A stretch of DNA of 64,000 bases. It comes from Actinomadura montaniterrae (GTDB lineage: Bacteria > Actinomycetota > Actinomycetes > Streptosporangiales > Streptosporangiaceae). The first letter of the stretch is position 1. Every line of letters begins with the position of its first letter. The notes under the pieces were generated by a model. That model was given only the letters and a program-made list of their open reading frames with translations. It made no database searches and was not told the origin of the DNA. The DNA lies in NCBI RefSeq assembly GCF_008923365.1, contig NZ_WBMR01000007.1:40316-104315 (forward strand), given 5' to 3'. Below are positions 15,246-23,450 of the stretch, one piece after another. Made by a program: the position numbers and the translations under genes.

Positions 15246-16916
15246 ATGACGAGTCCGCACGATCAGGTCGTCCAGCTGCTGGACGCCTTCGGTTCGCCGC
15301 ATGCGAGCGCGGCGGAGTCGCTGTGCGACCGGCATCCGCCGGAGGCCGTCGCGTTCACGGTCGTGGAGGCGGATCTGACCGCCCGCGACGTGACCTTCGG
15401 GGAGCTCGCCGACGCGTCCGCGCGGGTGGCGGCCGCGCTGGCGGACCTCGGTGTCGGGCGCGGCGACCGGGTCGCGACGCTGATGGGCAAGTCCGCCGAG
15501 CTGGTCGTGGCGATCCTGGCGATCTGGCGGCTCGGCGCGGTCCAGGTGCCGCTGTTCACCGCGTTCGCGCCGGCCTCGGTCGCCGCGCGCGTCTCGGCCA
15601 ACGGCACGAAGGTCGTGGTCTGCGATCCGGCGCAGCGGGCGAAGCTCGACGCGGTCCCCGTCGTCGCGGAAGGCGCCGTCCGGGTCGTGACCACGGGCGT
15701 CGCCTCCGGGGACGACCTGGAATTCAGGGACCTGCTGCGGAGCCGGCCGTGGCGGGAGCCGGCCGCGGTCGGCGGCCGGGGCGCCCTCATCGAGCTGTTC
15801 ACCTCCGGGACGACCGGAGCCCCTAAAGCCGTGCCCGTTCCGCTGCGAGCGGTGGCGTCCATGCGGATCTATCAGGAGTACGGGCTGGATCACCGGGCGT
15901 CCGACGTCTTCTGGAACGCGGCCGACCCGGGGTGGGCCTACGGCCTCTACTACGCGATCATCGGTCCGCTGGCGCTCGGACACCGTGCGCTGCTGCTGCG
16001 CGGCTCCTTCTCACCGGAGCTGACCTGGTCGGTGCTGGCGGAATTCGGCGTGACGAACTTCGCCGCCGCGCCGACCGTCTACCGCGCGCTGCGGGGGGCG
16101 CCGGTGCCGGACGGCCTGCGGTTGCGCTGCCTGTCCTCGGCGGGTGAGCCCCTCACCCGTGACGTCCTGGAGTGGGCCGCAGAGGTCCTCGGCGTGCCCG
16201 TCCTGGATCACTACGGGCAGACCGAGCTCGGGATGGTGGCGGCCAACGCGTGGCACCCCGGCCTGTACGCCGACCCGCGTCCCGGTTCCATGGGCCGTCC
16301 GCTGCCGGGATGGCGGCTCGACGTGCTGCGCTCCGACGCCGACGAGCCCGCCCGCGACGGGGAGCCCGGGCGGCTCGCCGTCGATGTGGAGGGCAGCCCG
16401 CTGATGTGGTTCACCGGCTACGGGAACGCGGCGGCGGGAGCGCCGGGGAACCGGTTCGCCTCCGGCGGCCGCTGGTACCTCACCGGCGACACCGCCTCCC
16501 GGGACGCCGACGGGCGGCTGTCGTTCGGCTCCCGTGATGACGACGTGATCCTCATGGCCGGGTACCGCATCGATCCGTCCGAGGTCGAGAGCGTCCTGAT
16601 GGAGCACGGCGCCGTCGACGAGGCCGCCGTCGTCGGGGTCCCCGACGAGCTGCGCGGCGAGGTCCTGATCGCCTGCGTCGTGCTGCGCCCGGGAACCCCG
16701 GAGTCGGACGAGCTGGTCGCCGACCTTCAGCGGCTCGTGAAGACGCGGTACGCCGCGCACGCCTACCCGCGCAGGGTCCACTTCATTCCGCGGCTCCCGA
16801 GGACGCCGAGCGGGAAGGTCCAGCGCTTCCTGCTCCGCCGCGAGCACGGGACGGCAGGGCCTTCCTCCACTACGGCAGAGTCTTCCTCCACCACGGCGAA
16901 GAGGAGCACGTCGTGA
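15246..16916 (+). CDS. Acyl-CoA synthetase (AMP-forming), medium-chain/benzoate-type
   Basis: A 556-residue ANL-superfamily adenylating enzyme. The P-loop FTSGTTGAPK is at 185-194, the A5-type motif is DHYGQTELGM, the hinge region is GRWYLTGDTASRDADG, and the catalytic lysine near K524 is in RTPSGKVQRFLLR. The enzyme should activate a carboxylic acid with ATP and CoA. The overall order resembles ACSM or aryl-CoA ligases rather than long-chain FadD. The ATG at 15246 follows GGGAG; the longer upstream frame overlaps the regulator. The C-terminal tail contains a duplicated Ser/Thr-rich 21-bp repeat. It is translationally coupled (GTGA) to the secreted beta-helix gene, an odd functional pairing. 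Confidence 0.85.
   Translation: MTSPHDQVVQLLDAFGSPHASAAESLCDRHPPEAVAFTVVEADLTARDVTFGELADASARVAAALADLGVGRGDRVATLMGKSAELVVAILAIWRLGAVQVPLFTAFAPASVAARVSANGTKVVVCDPAQRAKLDAVPVVAEGAVRVVTTGVASGDDLEFRDLLRSRPWREPAAVGGRGALIELFTSGTTGAPKAVPVPLRAVASMRIYQEYGLDHRASDVFWNAADPGWAYGLYYAIIGPLALGHRALLLRGSFSPELTWSVLAEFGVTNFAAAPTVYRALRGAPVPDGLRLRCLSSAGEPLTRDVLEWAAEVLGVPVLDHYGQTELGMVAANAWHPGLYADPRPGSMGRPLPGWRLDVLRSDADEPARDGEPGRLAVDVEGSPLMWFTGYGNAAAGAPGNRFASGGRWYLTGDTASRDADGRLSFGSRDDDVILMAGYRIDPSEVESVLMEHGAVDEAAVVGVPDELRGEVLIACVVLRPGTPESDELVADLQRLVKTRYAAHAYPRRVHFIPRLPRTPSGKVQRFLLRREHGTAGPSSTTAESSSTTAKRSTS
16861..16902 (+). repeat. Two tandem 21-bp units inside the synthetase C-terminus
   Basis: Units 16861-16881 and 16882-16902 share CTTCCTCCAC-ACGGC and encode the SSTTAE / SSTTAK tail. 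A short in-frame duplication in a disordered tail. Confidence 0.8.
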
Positions 16917-18733
16917 GATCGCATCCGCGCCGATACGCGTACCTCGCCCTGGGGGCCTTCCTCGTCCTCGCGGCCTTCGGGTCCGAGACGTCGCATCCTT
17001 CGCGTGCCGCAGCCGCCCACGCCCCGGCGACCGACGCGCGGCCGGTCACCGCACCGTCGTCCACGTTCGTCCCGCCGACGGCGGCAAAGCCGGGGCACAG
17101 GACCTGGTATGTGAGCGCGGCGGCGGCGTCCGGCGGCGACGGCACGCGGCGGGCGCCCTTCAACGCGCTGCTCCAGGCGCAAGGCTGGTCGGCGCCGGGC
17201 GACACCATCGCGATCCTGCCGGCGGGCAGGCCGCTGGACGGCGGCATCACGCTCAAACCGGGGCAGACGCTCGTCGGGGAAGGGCCGGCGGTGACCTCGC
17301 CCGCCGCGCCCGCCGACGCCCCGACGATCACCAACACGTCGGGCTTCTCCAACGGTGGCAACGCGGTCGTGCTCGCCGACGGGACGACCGTCCGGAACCT
17401 CGTGGTCGCGGACGCCTACCGTTCCGGGGTGTACGGGGCGAACGTGACCGGCGTGCGGGTGACCGGCAACGACGTCCACGGCCAGAACACCTCCTGCGGG
17501 GTCGGCATCCACATCTTCCCCTTCCGGACCTACGCGAGCGCCGGGCTGCCCAACGGCTGGGCCGGCATCATGATCGACAACACCTCCCGCAGCGCGCGCG
17601 GGCGCATCGACGGCAACCACGTGCACGACGCCGCCTGCGGTGACGGCATCGACCTCCGCCTGGCCGGAACTGCCCGCTTCGACGCCGCCCTCTCCGGCAA
17701 CAAGGTCGCCGGCCTGCGGGAGGGCACCGCGCACGGGCTGCGCTCGGTGCTCGCCGTCGGCATCCAGACCGCCGACTCGTCCAGACTGTCCGCACGCATC
17801 GACGACACCACGGTCACCGGCATCGGCAGCGCCGGCGCCGACCCGGAAGGCCTGTTCGCCAACATCGGCGGCTCCTCCACCGCCGACATCCGCGTCGACC
17901 GGTTCAGCGCCGACGCCATCCGCGGCGGCTTCTCCGCCAACGGCGCGGAGTTCGTGCTCATGCAGGAGTCGGCGCGCGCGAACATCAAGGTCACCCACAG
18001 TTCGTTCACGAACGTCACCGGCGACGTGATCGAGGCGCTGACGTTCGGCCGCGGGCAGCGCCTCGTCCTCGACCTCGACGACGTGACGGCGGCGCACGCC
18101 GCGCTGCCCTCCGGCGCCGCGTTCGACCGCGGCCTGCAGTGGCCCTTCTACAACACCGCGAGCTGCCTGGTCATCTCGAACACCAGCCCGGAGTTCGAGG
18201 ACGGCGGCGGCAACACCATCTCCACGTCCGTCACGAACAGCCGCCTGACCGACTGCGTCGCCGGGATCGTCGACGCCACCCGCCGCAGCCAGCGGGAGAC
18301 GACCCTCACCGTGCGGGGCAGCGCCGTCACGGGCAACCGGCAGGCGAACCTCTACATCAGGAACTCGGCGCCGGTCACCGCCGTCCAGTCCGCGGCCGAA
18401 CCCGCGCTCGGCTCGCCCACCGCGGGCCGGCTCGGGAGGCTGGCGGTGAAGGTGCGCGACACCGACCTCGGCGGCGCGACGAACGGCCCGGCCGCGTACG
18501 CCTACCAGGTTCCCGGAACCGTCCGCTCGACCACGATCGACCTCGGGACCCAGCACGACCCGGGACGCAACGACCTGTCCGGCGGCCACGGCTCCGCCGA
18601 ACTGACCTCCGTCCCCGTGCGGGCCGACGGGAACTGGTGGGGGCGGCCGGACGGCCCGGAGCCCACCGGCCTCGTCCTCACCGGCGACGCCTCGATCACG
18701 CACGAGGACCCCTTGGCCGGGCCGCCCTCGTGA
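16913..18733 (+). CDS. Secreted right-handed parallel beta-helix protein
   Basis: A 606-residue exported protein. An N-terminal signal sequence (RRYAYLALGAFLVLAAFG) precedes a Pro/Thr/Ala-rich linker to ~60. A Ser/Gly/Asn-rich domain follows with repeated strand-turn patterns (VRNLVVADAYRSGVYGANVTG, VRVTGNDVHG, GRIDGNHVHD, LTVRGSAVTGNRQANLYI), typical of parallel beta-helix (pectate-lyase-like) folds. It opens with TWYVSAAAASGGDGTRRAPF, a motif common at the start of such domains. No catalytic polysaccharide lyase residues can be assigned with confidence. It starts with GTG overlapping the synthetase stop. It could be a surface carbohydrate-active or adhesion protein. Confidence 0.75.
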   Translation: MRSHPRRYAYLALGAFLVLAAFGSETSHPSRAAAAHAPATDARPVTAPSSTFVPPTAAKPGHRTWYVSAAAASGGDGTRRAPFNALLQAQGWSAPGDTIAILPAGRPLDGGITLKPGQTLVGEGPAVTSPAAPADAPTITNTSGFSNGGNAVVLADGTTVRNLVVADAYRSGVYGANVTGVRVTGNDVHGQNTSCGVGIHIFPFRTYASAGLPNGWAGIMIDNTSRSARGRIDGNHVHDAACGDGIDLRLAGTARFDAALSGNKVAGLREGTAHGLRSVLAVGIQTADSSRLSARIDDTTVTGIGSAGADPEGLFANIGGSSTADIRVDRFSADAIRGGFSANGAEFVLMQESARANIKVTHSSFTNVTGDVIEALTFGRGQRLVLDLDDVTAAHAALPSGAAFDRGLQWPFYNTASCLVISNTSPEFEDGGGNTISTSVTNSRLTDCVAGIVDATRRSQRETTLTVRGSAVTGNRQANLYIRNSAPVTAVQSAAEPALGSPTAGRLGRLAVKVRDTDLGGATNGPAAYAYQVPGTVRSTTIDLGTQHDPGRNDLSGGHGSAELTSVPVRADGNWWGRPDGPEPTGLVLTGDASITHEDPLAGPPS

Positions 18734-18794
18734 AGCCGCCGCCTCCGTCGCCCAGCGGCCACCCATCGATCGACTCCGGAAAGTTGGAACGCGC

Positions 18795-19739
18795 ATGATC
18801 CCCATCGGACTGGCTCTGGCTCCACCGGTCCCCGACGTCCCCGACGCGCTGGCCGACCTGCTCGGCCGGGCGCGCGAGGCGGCGGCCGCGGGCATGGCCT
18901 CGCTGTGGCTCGGGCAGGTGTACGACATCGACGCGCTGACCGCCTGGGCCGCGATCGGCGCCCGGGTGCCGTCCGTCCTCCTCGGTACCGCGGTCGTGGC
19001 CGTCCATTCCCGCCACCCCATCGCCATGTCCAGCCAGGCCAAGACCACCCAGGTGGCGGTGGGCGGACGGCTGTGCCTCGGGCTCGGCGTCGGGCACCGC
19101 GCCACCGCGGAGGACCGCTACGGGATCTCCTTCGACCGGCCGGCGCTGCGGATGCGCGAGTACCTCGAAGCCCTCCAGCCGTTGCTGACGCGGGGCGAGG
19201 CCGGCTTCCACGGCCGGACGGTGACCGCCGACACCCGGGGATGGCCCGCGGACGTGCCCGGGGCCGGGCCGCCGCCGGTGCTCGTCGCGGCGATGGGCCC
19301 GGCGATGCTGCGGGCCGCGGGGGAGCTGGCCGGCGGCACCGTCACCTGGCTGGCCGGGCCGCGGACCATCGCCGGCCACATCCGTCCCGCCCTGGACAAG
19401 GCCGCCGCGGGACGTCCCGCCCCGGCGGTGGTCGCGAGCCTTCCCGTGTGCCTCACCGACGACGCGGAGGCCGCACGCGACCGGGCCGCCGCGGCGCTCG
19501 GCTTCTACGCGGCGGTGCCGGCCTACCGCAACGTCCTCGACAGGGAGGGCGCGGCCTCGCCGGCGGACGTCGCGCTGATCGGGGACGAGCGCGTTCTCGA
19601 CCAGAGCCTCGCCCGGCTGGTCGACGCGGGGGTGACGCACCTGGTGGCGAACATGTCGGGTTTCGTGACCGAGGAGGAACGGCTGCGCACGCTGGAGTAT
19701 CTGGCCTCCCGATCCGCGCCCGCCGACGGTCGCCTGTGA
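18795..19739 (+). CDS. LLM-class oxidoreductase, F420-dependent type
   Basis: A 314-residue luciferase-like (TIM-barrel) protein. It has GMASLWLGQVYDIDALT, AVHSRHPIAMSSQAKTTQVAVGGRLCLGLGVGH (the usual barrel strand followed by the G-x-G-x-G segment) and PVLVAAMGPAMLRAAGELAGGTVTW near the C-terminal half. This layout matches mycobacterial F420-dependent oxidoreductases better than FMN-dependent sulfonate monooxygenases. The ATG at 18795 comes 61 bases after the beta-helix gene; a good ribosome site is not obvious. It ends at a bidirectional terminator shared with the flavin reductase. Confidence 0.8.
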   Translation: MIPIGLALAPPVPDVPDALADLLGRAREAAAAGMASLWLGQVYDIDALTAWAAIGARVPSVLLGTAVVAVHSRHPIAMSSQAKTTQVAVGGRLCLGLGVGHRATAEDRYGISFDRPALRMREYLEALQPLLTRGEAGFHGRTVTADTRGWPADVPGAGPPPVLVAAMGPAMLRAAGELAGGTVTWLAGPRTIAGHIRPALDKAAAGRPAPAVVASLPVCLTDDAEAARDRAAAALGFYAAVPAYRNVLDREGAASPADVALIGDERVLDQSLARLVDAGVTHLVANMSGFVTEEERLRTLEYLASRSAPADGRL

Positions 19740-19800
19740 ACCCGCCGGCGGTGAACGCTTCCCTCGCGGTGGCGGGCCGCCACCTCCCGCAGCGCTGATG

Positions 19801-19829
19801 GAGCGTTCCAGCGCGACCGTGGAACGCTC
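19801..19829. terminator. Bidirectional intrinsic terminator
   Basis: GAGCGTTCCA (19801-19810), a nine-base loop and TGGAACGCTC (19820-19829) form a perfect 10-bp stem between convergent genes. It overlaps the last bases of the flavin reductase gene. Confidence 0.75.
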
Positions 19830-20301
19830 AGCCGAGCCTGCGGAAGGCACCCGCGTGGAAGACCAGCGGCGGGACGTCCGCGGCCGCGTCGAGGTCGTGG
19901 ACGCGGAAGACGACGATGTCGTGGTCGCCTGAGCGGACCTGCTGCTCGACGGTGCAGTCGTACCAGGCGGACGCGCCTTCGATCAGCACGGAGCCGTCCG
20001 CGGTGGAGCGCCAGGCCACACCGGCGAACCGATCGCCGGTGCGGGCGCCCAGCCGCCGGCCCACATGTTCCTGGTGGGCGCCGAGCACGCTGATGCCGAT
20101 GCGCGGCGAATCACGCAGCAGCGGCCACGTCGTGGAGGTGTGCGCGACGCACACCGACACGAGCGGCGGGTCCAGGGACACCGGGACGAACGAGCTCGCG
20201 GCGATGCCGGCCGGGCGCCCGCCGGCCAGGCCCGCCACCACCGCCACCCCGGTCGGGTAGGCGCCATAGACGCGGCGCAGCTCCAAGCAGAGCGTCGTCA
20301 T
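19828..20301 (-). CDS. Flavin reductase (FMN:NAD(P)H, DIM6/NTAB-like)
   Basis: A 157-residue flavin-reductase-domain protein. The family signature runs YPTGVAVVAGLAGGRPAGIAASSF, VPVSLDPPLVSVCV, TSTTWPLLRDSPRIGISVLG, and a C-terminal VFRVHDL. Such proteins supply free reduced FMN or FAD to two-component monooxygenases. Here it stands at the edge of an island with several such enzymes, so it is the obvious electron donor for SsuD, SfnB and DszA-like proteins. The ATG at 20301 is preceded by GGAGGGGG on the minus strand; the longer frame to 20391 lies in the AT-rich promoter region. Its promoter must lie in the shared 20302-20707 region with the leader peptide. Confidence 0.85.
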   Translation of the reverse strand: MTTLCLELRRVYGAYPTGVAVVAGLAGGRPAGIAASSFVPVSLDPPLVSVCVAHTSTTWPLLRDSPRIGISVLGAHQEHVGRRLGARTGDRFAGVAWRSTADGSVLIEGASAWYDCTVEQQVRSGDHDIVVFRVHDLDAAADVPPLVFHAGAFRRLG

Positions 20302-20328
20302 CGTGATGCCCCCTCCGGCGTCGAATTC

Positions 20329-20355
20329 CCTACTATTCCGACTTGCATAGTTAGG
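20329..20355. promoter_or_regulatory. AT-rich dyad upstream of the flavin reductase
   Basis: ACTAT (20332-20336) and ATAGT (20347-20351) form a dyad ~30 bases upstream of the flavin reductase start. The minus strand reads AAGTCGGAATA here, one of several copies of a CGGTMGGAAWA-like motif found upstream of the sulfur-island genes. Confidence 0.4.
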
Positions 20356-20474
20356 ATTGTGAGGGTTCGCCGGGCTTTCGGTCAACGCCACGTCCGCTCG
20401 GATCCCGGGGTGCGGGCGCCCTCCGCGCTGGTGGGCGCGGAGGGCGGGCGATCGGGGAGTGGCCTTAATCTCTA

Positions 20475-20496
20475 CTAAACCGGTCTGTTTTAGGGT
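20475..20496 (+). promoter_or_regulatory. Candidate promoter/operator of the sulfur leader transcript
   Basis: The interrupted dyad CTAAAC (20475-20480) ... GTTTTAG (20487-20493) is of the kind TetR-like repressors bind. TAGGGT (20491-20496) fits a TANNNT -10 box, which would place the start of transcription very close to the leader GTG at 20509, so the leader may be translated from a leaderless or nearly leaderless mRNA. Confidence 0.4.
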
Positions 20497-20508
20497 AATC
20501 TCCTCGCC

Positions 20509-20583
20509 GTGTCCCAGGCAGCTGACCTCTACGGTCGGCGGTACCTCGACTTGTGCCGCCTGTTCGGTTCGCGCTGTCGCTGA
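20509..20583 (+). CDS. Cysteine-responsive type leader peptide (uORF) before the sulfur operon
   Basis: A 24-codon ORF from GTG to TGA. Its second half reads RRYLDLCRLFGSRCR, the (R)R-x-x-D-L-C-R-L...CR pattern of actinobacterial putative leader peptides found upstream of sulfur-assimilation and organosulfur genes. Ribosome stalling at the Cys codons when cysteine is scarce is the known or proposed mechanism for related mycobacterial uORFs. It lies 124 bases before the APC permease start and is the only coding-like element in the 406-bp gap. The peptide is too short to have an enzymatic role. What it shows is that the downstream operon is probably tuned to cellular cysteine. Confidence 0.8.
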   Translation: MSQAADLYGRRYLDLCRLFGSRCR

Positions 20584-20707
20584 ACCTCCCGGTCTTACGG
20601 CTCCCAGTCCCGTCTACGCCGTCGTCCCACCCAGGTGTGTGCGGCGTGCCAATGGCGCGTGCCCCGCCGACCCCCTTCTCCGGACAGCACCGAGAGGTCT
20701 CCTCACC

Positions 20708-22240
20708 ATGACCACAGACGAATCGACCCTGCACGCAGACCGGCCGCCTTCTCCGCGGCCCGCCCCGGCCACCCCGGCCGGTGAACTCCCCACGGACGCC
20801 GTGTCCGGCCTCGGCGTCTTCGCCCAGGGCCTGGCCGCCGCCGCGCCCAGCGTCGCGATCGCCGGGGTGCCCGGCTCGCTGTTCCTCGTCGCCGGGATGG
20901 GCGCCTTCTGGGCGGCCATCGTCGGCGGTGTCCTCGCGTACCTCATCGCCGCGGTGATCGCGCTGCAGGCCCGCCGGACGGTGTCGTCCGGATCGCTCGG
21001 CACCTACGCCGGCAACGGCCTCGGGCCCGCCGCGGCCTTCGTCACCGGCTGGGCGCTCGTCATCGGCTACATCGGGTTCGCCGCCGGCGGCGTGCTCGGC
21101 GCCGTCCTGTACTTCAACTCGTTCCTGCAGGAGATCGGCCTGCACACCGACCACCTCGCGGTCAAGGTGCTGCTGCTCGTGCTCGCGTCGGCCGCGGCGT
21201 TCCTCATCCCCTACCGCGGGGTGAGCCTGTCGGTGAAGGCGGGCCTCGCCTTCGAGGTCGTCTCGCTGCTGGCGATCTCCGTCATCCTCGTCGCCTCGTA
21301 CGTCCACTACGGCGCGCACGTCGACTCCGGTCAGTTCGGCCTGGACCACCTCGGCCGCAGCGTCACGCTGATCGCCGCGGTCACCGCCGTCGGCTCGTAC
21401 GCCGGCTTCGAGAGCGCCGCGTCGCTCGGCCACGAGGCCAGGGACGCCCACCGGAACGTTCCACGCGCGATCCTGCGGCTGGTCATCGGCCTGTCGCTGG
21501 TCTACCTGATCGCGACCTATCCGGAGGTGCTCGGCTTCCAGGGGCCGCACAAGCTGGACGCCGACGGCACCCCGCTGCCGGTCGTCGCGCAGAACGCCGG
21601 CGTCCACTGGGTGACCTACGTCGTCGACCTGTCGCTCGGCACCGCGATGATCGTGTTCTCCTCGGCGGTCATCAACTCCGGTGCGCGCAGCCTGTTCACC
21701 CTCGCGCGCGAGCGGGCCCTGCCGGGCGCGCTCGGACGCGTGCACGCCGGCTTCCGCACCCCGCACGTCGCGATCGCGTTCGTGAGCCTCGTCGGCTTCG
21801 CGGTCGGCCTGATCGGCACCGTCAGCGACGTCGGCCGGTTCAAGTGGGACGTCTACGTCAGCATCGTCTCCAGCTACTCCTACCTCTTCGCGTACCTGCT
21901 GGTGGCGATCGCCACCCCGCTGTGGCTGCGCAGGATCAGGTCGCTGACGCCCGCCGGCCTGGCGGTGTCCGTCCTCGCTGTCCTCGGCATCGGCTACGTC
22001 ATCTACAAGAACCTGGTCCCGGTTCCCGAGGGCGCCTACCGGTACCTGCCCTACGTGTTCCTGCTGCTGATCGCCGCAGGTCTCGCCCGCTACCTGTGGC
22101 TGCGCGCCCGCCGGCCGGACGTCGCCGCGCGGGTGGGATCGATCCAGACGCTGTCGGAGGCCGAGCGGGAGCGCCTCGCCGCCCTCGGCATCCTCGACGC
22201 CGCCCGCGCCGGGAGGAGCACCCGACCCGCGCCGGAGTGA
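20708..22240 (+). CDS. APC-superfamily amino acid/amine permease
   Basis: A 510-residue permease with about 12 membrane segments. It has the family opening VSGLGVFAQGLAAAAPSVAIAGVPGSLFLV and the conserved GSYAGFESAASLGHEARDAHRNVPRAI segment, which corresponds to the FxGFE...EEAknPrr...AI motif of amino-acid permeases. The ATG at 20708 with GAGAGG at 20692-20697 is chosen; an in-frame GTG at 20459 would extend through the leader-peptide region and is not coding. First structural gene after the cysteine-type leader and 42 bases before SsuD, so it probably imports a sulfur-containing amino acid, amine or sulfonate. Substrate is inference. Confidence 0.85.
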   Translation: MTTDESTLHADRPPSPRPAPATPAGELPTDAVSGLGVFAQGLAAAAPSVAIAGVPGSLFLVAGMGAFWAAIVGGVLAYLIAAVIALQARRTVSSGSLGTYAGNGLGPAAAFVTGWALVIGYIGFAAGGVLGAVLYFNSFLQEIGLHTDHLAVKVLLLVLASAAAFLIPYRGVSLSVKAGLAFEVVSLLAISVILVASYVHYGAHVDSGQFGLDHLGRSVTLIAAVTAVGSYAGFESAASLGHEARDAHRNVPRAILRLVIGLSLVYLIATYPEVLGFQGPHKLDADGTPLPVVAQNAGVHWVTYVVDLSLGTAMIVFSSAVINSGARSLFTLARERALPGALGRVHAGFRTPHVAIAFVSLVGFAVGLIGTVSDVGRFKWDVYVSIVSSYSYLFAYLLVAIATPLWLRRIRSLTPAGLAVSVLAVLGIGYVIYKNLVPVPEGAYRYLPYVFLLLIAAGLARYLWLRARRPDVAARVGSIQTLSEAERERLAALGILDAARAGRSTRPAPE

Positions 22241-22282
22241 CCGGCGCGCCCCACCCGCCCACCGAGAACGAGGGATCAGACC

Positions 22283-23413
22283 GTGCCCATCCACCTGCAC
22301 TGGTACCTGCCGACGAACGGCGACAACCGCGACATCGTCGGCTCCGGCGACGGCTCGCAGCGGACGCTGTCCGCCGTCCGGTCCGGCTTCCGCCCGCCGA
22401 CCGTCGAGTACCTCGGCGGCATCGCCCGCGCCGCCGAGCAGCTCGGCTTCGAGGCGGTCCTCACCCCGACCGGGACGTGGTGCGAGGACGCCTGGATCAC
22501 GACCGCCGCGCTGTCGGCGGTCACGAGCCGGCTGAAGTTCCTGGTCGCGTTCCGGCCCGGGCTGGTCTCGCCGACGCTCGCCGCACACCAGGCCGCGACG
22601 TTCCAGCGGATGTCGGGCGGACGCCTGCTGATCAACATCGTCACGGGCGGCGACTCGGTGGAGCAGCGGCGCTTCGGCGACCACCTCGACCACGACCGGC
22701 GCTACGAGCGGACGGAGGAGTTCCTGCGGGTCTTCCGCGGCGTCGCCGACGCCGCGGAGCCCTTCGACTTCCACGGCGAGCACTTCGACGTCGAGGGGGC
22801 GGCGATCCCGTTCGCGTCGTACGCGCCGCCGCCCGTCTTCTTCGGCGGCGCGAGCCCGGCGGCGGAGAAGGTCGCGGCGCGGACCGTCGACACCTACCTC
22901 GCGTGGGGCGAGACGCCGGCGCAGATCGCCGAACGCCTGAAGCGGATGCGCGGGCTGGCCGAGGAGGCGGGCCGCACGCTGTCGTTCGGGATCCGCTTCC
23001 ACGTGCTCGGCCGCGACACCTCGGCCGAGGCGTGGGCGGAGGCCGGCCGGCTGCTCGACCGGATCGACGAGTCCCGCGTCCGCGCGACGCAGGAGGCGCT
23101 CGCGGCCAGCGAGTCCGTCGGGCAGCGCCGGATGCTCGCGCTGCACGGCGGAGACCGCCGGAACCTGGAGGTGTACCCGAACATCTGGGCCGGCTACGGC
23201 CTGGTCCGCGGGGGCGCGGGCACCGCGATCGTCGGCAGCCACCGGGAAGTCGCCGACCGGATCGAGGAGTACCACGACCTCGGCATCGACCACTTCATCC
23301 TCTCCGGGCAACCGCACCTGGAAGAGGCCTACCACTTCGCCGAGGGCGCCGCCGCCGAGCTGCGGAGCCGCGGACTCGTCGCGCCCGCCGCCGCGCCCGC
23401 GGCGCGCCCTTGA
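22283..23413 (+). CDS. ssuD: FMNH2-dependent alkanesulfonate monooxygenase (SsuD-like)
   Basis: A 376-residue luciferase-like monooxygenase. It starts MPIHLHWYLPTNGDNRDIVG and has GFEAVLTPTGTWCEDAWI, FLVAFRPGLVSPTLAAHQAATFQRMSGGRL, LINIVTGGD, HLDHDRRYERTEEF, and a C-terminal FILSGQPHLEEAYHFAEG. All are close to SsuD/MsuE, which release sulfite from aliphatic sulfonates with FMNH2 and O2. The start is GTG with GAGGGAT before it. Lying between permease and SfnB genes under a cysteine-type leader, it is part of a sulfur-starvation response. The required flavin reductase is probably the divergent gene at 19828-20301. Confidence 0.88.
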   Translation: MPIHLHWYLPTNGDNRDIVGSGDGSQRTLSAVRSGFRPPTVEYLGGIARAAEQLGFEAVLTPTGTWCEDAWITTAALSAVTSRLKFLVAFRPGLVSPTLAAHQAATFQRMSGGRLLINIVTGGDSVEQRRFGDHLDHDRRYERTEEFLRVFRGVADAAEPFDFHGEHFDVEGAAIPFASYAPPPVFFGGASPAAEKVAARTVDTYLAWGETPAQIAERLKRMRGLAEEAGRTLSFGIRFHVLGRDTSAEAWAEAGRLLDRIDESRVRATQEALAASESVGQRRMLALHGGDRRNLEVYPNIWAGYGLVRGGAGTAIVGSHREVADRIEEYHDLGIDHFILSGQPHLEEAYHFAEGAAAELRSRGLVAPAAAPAARP

Positions 23414-23450
23414 CATCGCTTCGCCCACTTCACACCCGAAAAGGACCGAC

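Noticed and set aside
20459..20707. Upstream GTG extension of the APC permease
   Set aside because: The extension has no membrane or family character, passes through an AT-rich promoter region and the separate leader peptide frame; the ATG at 20708 has a ribosome site.
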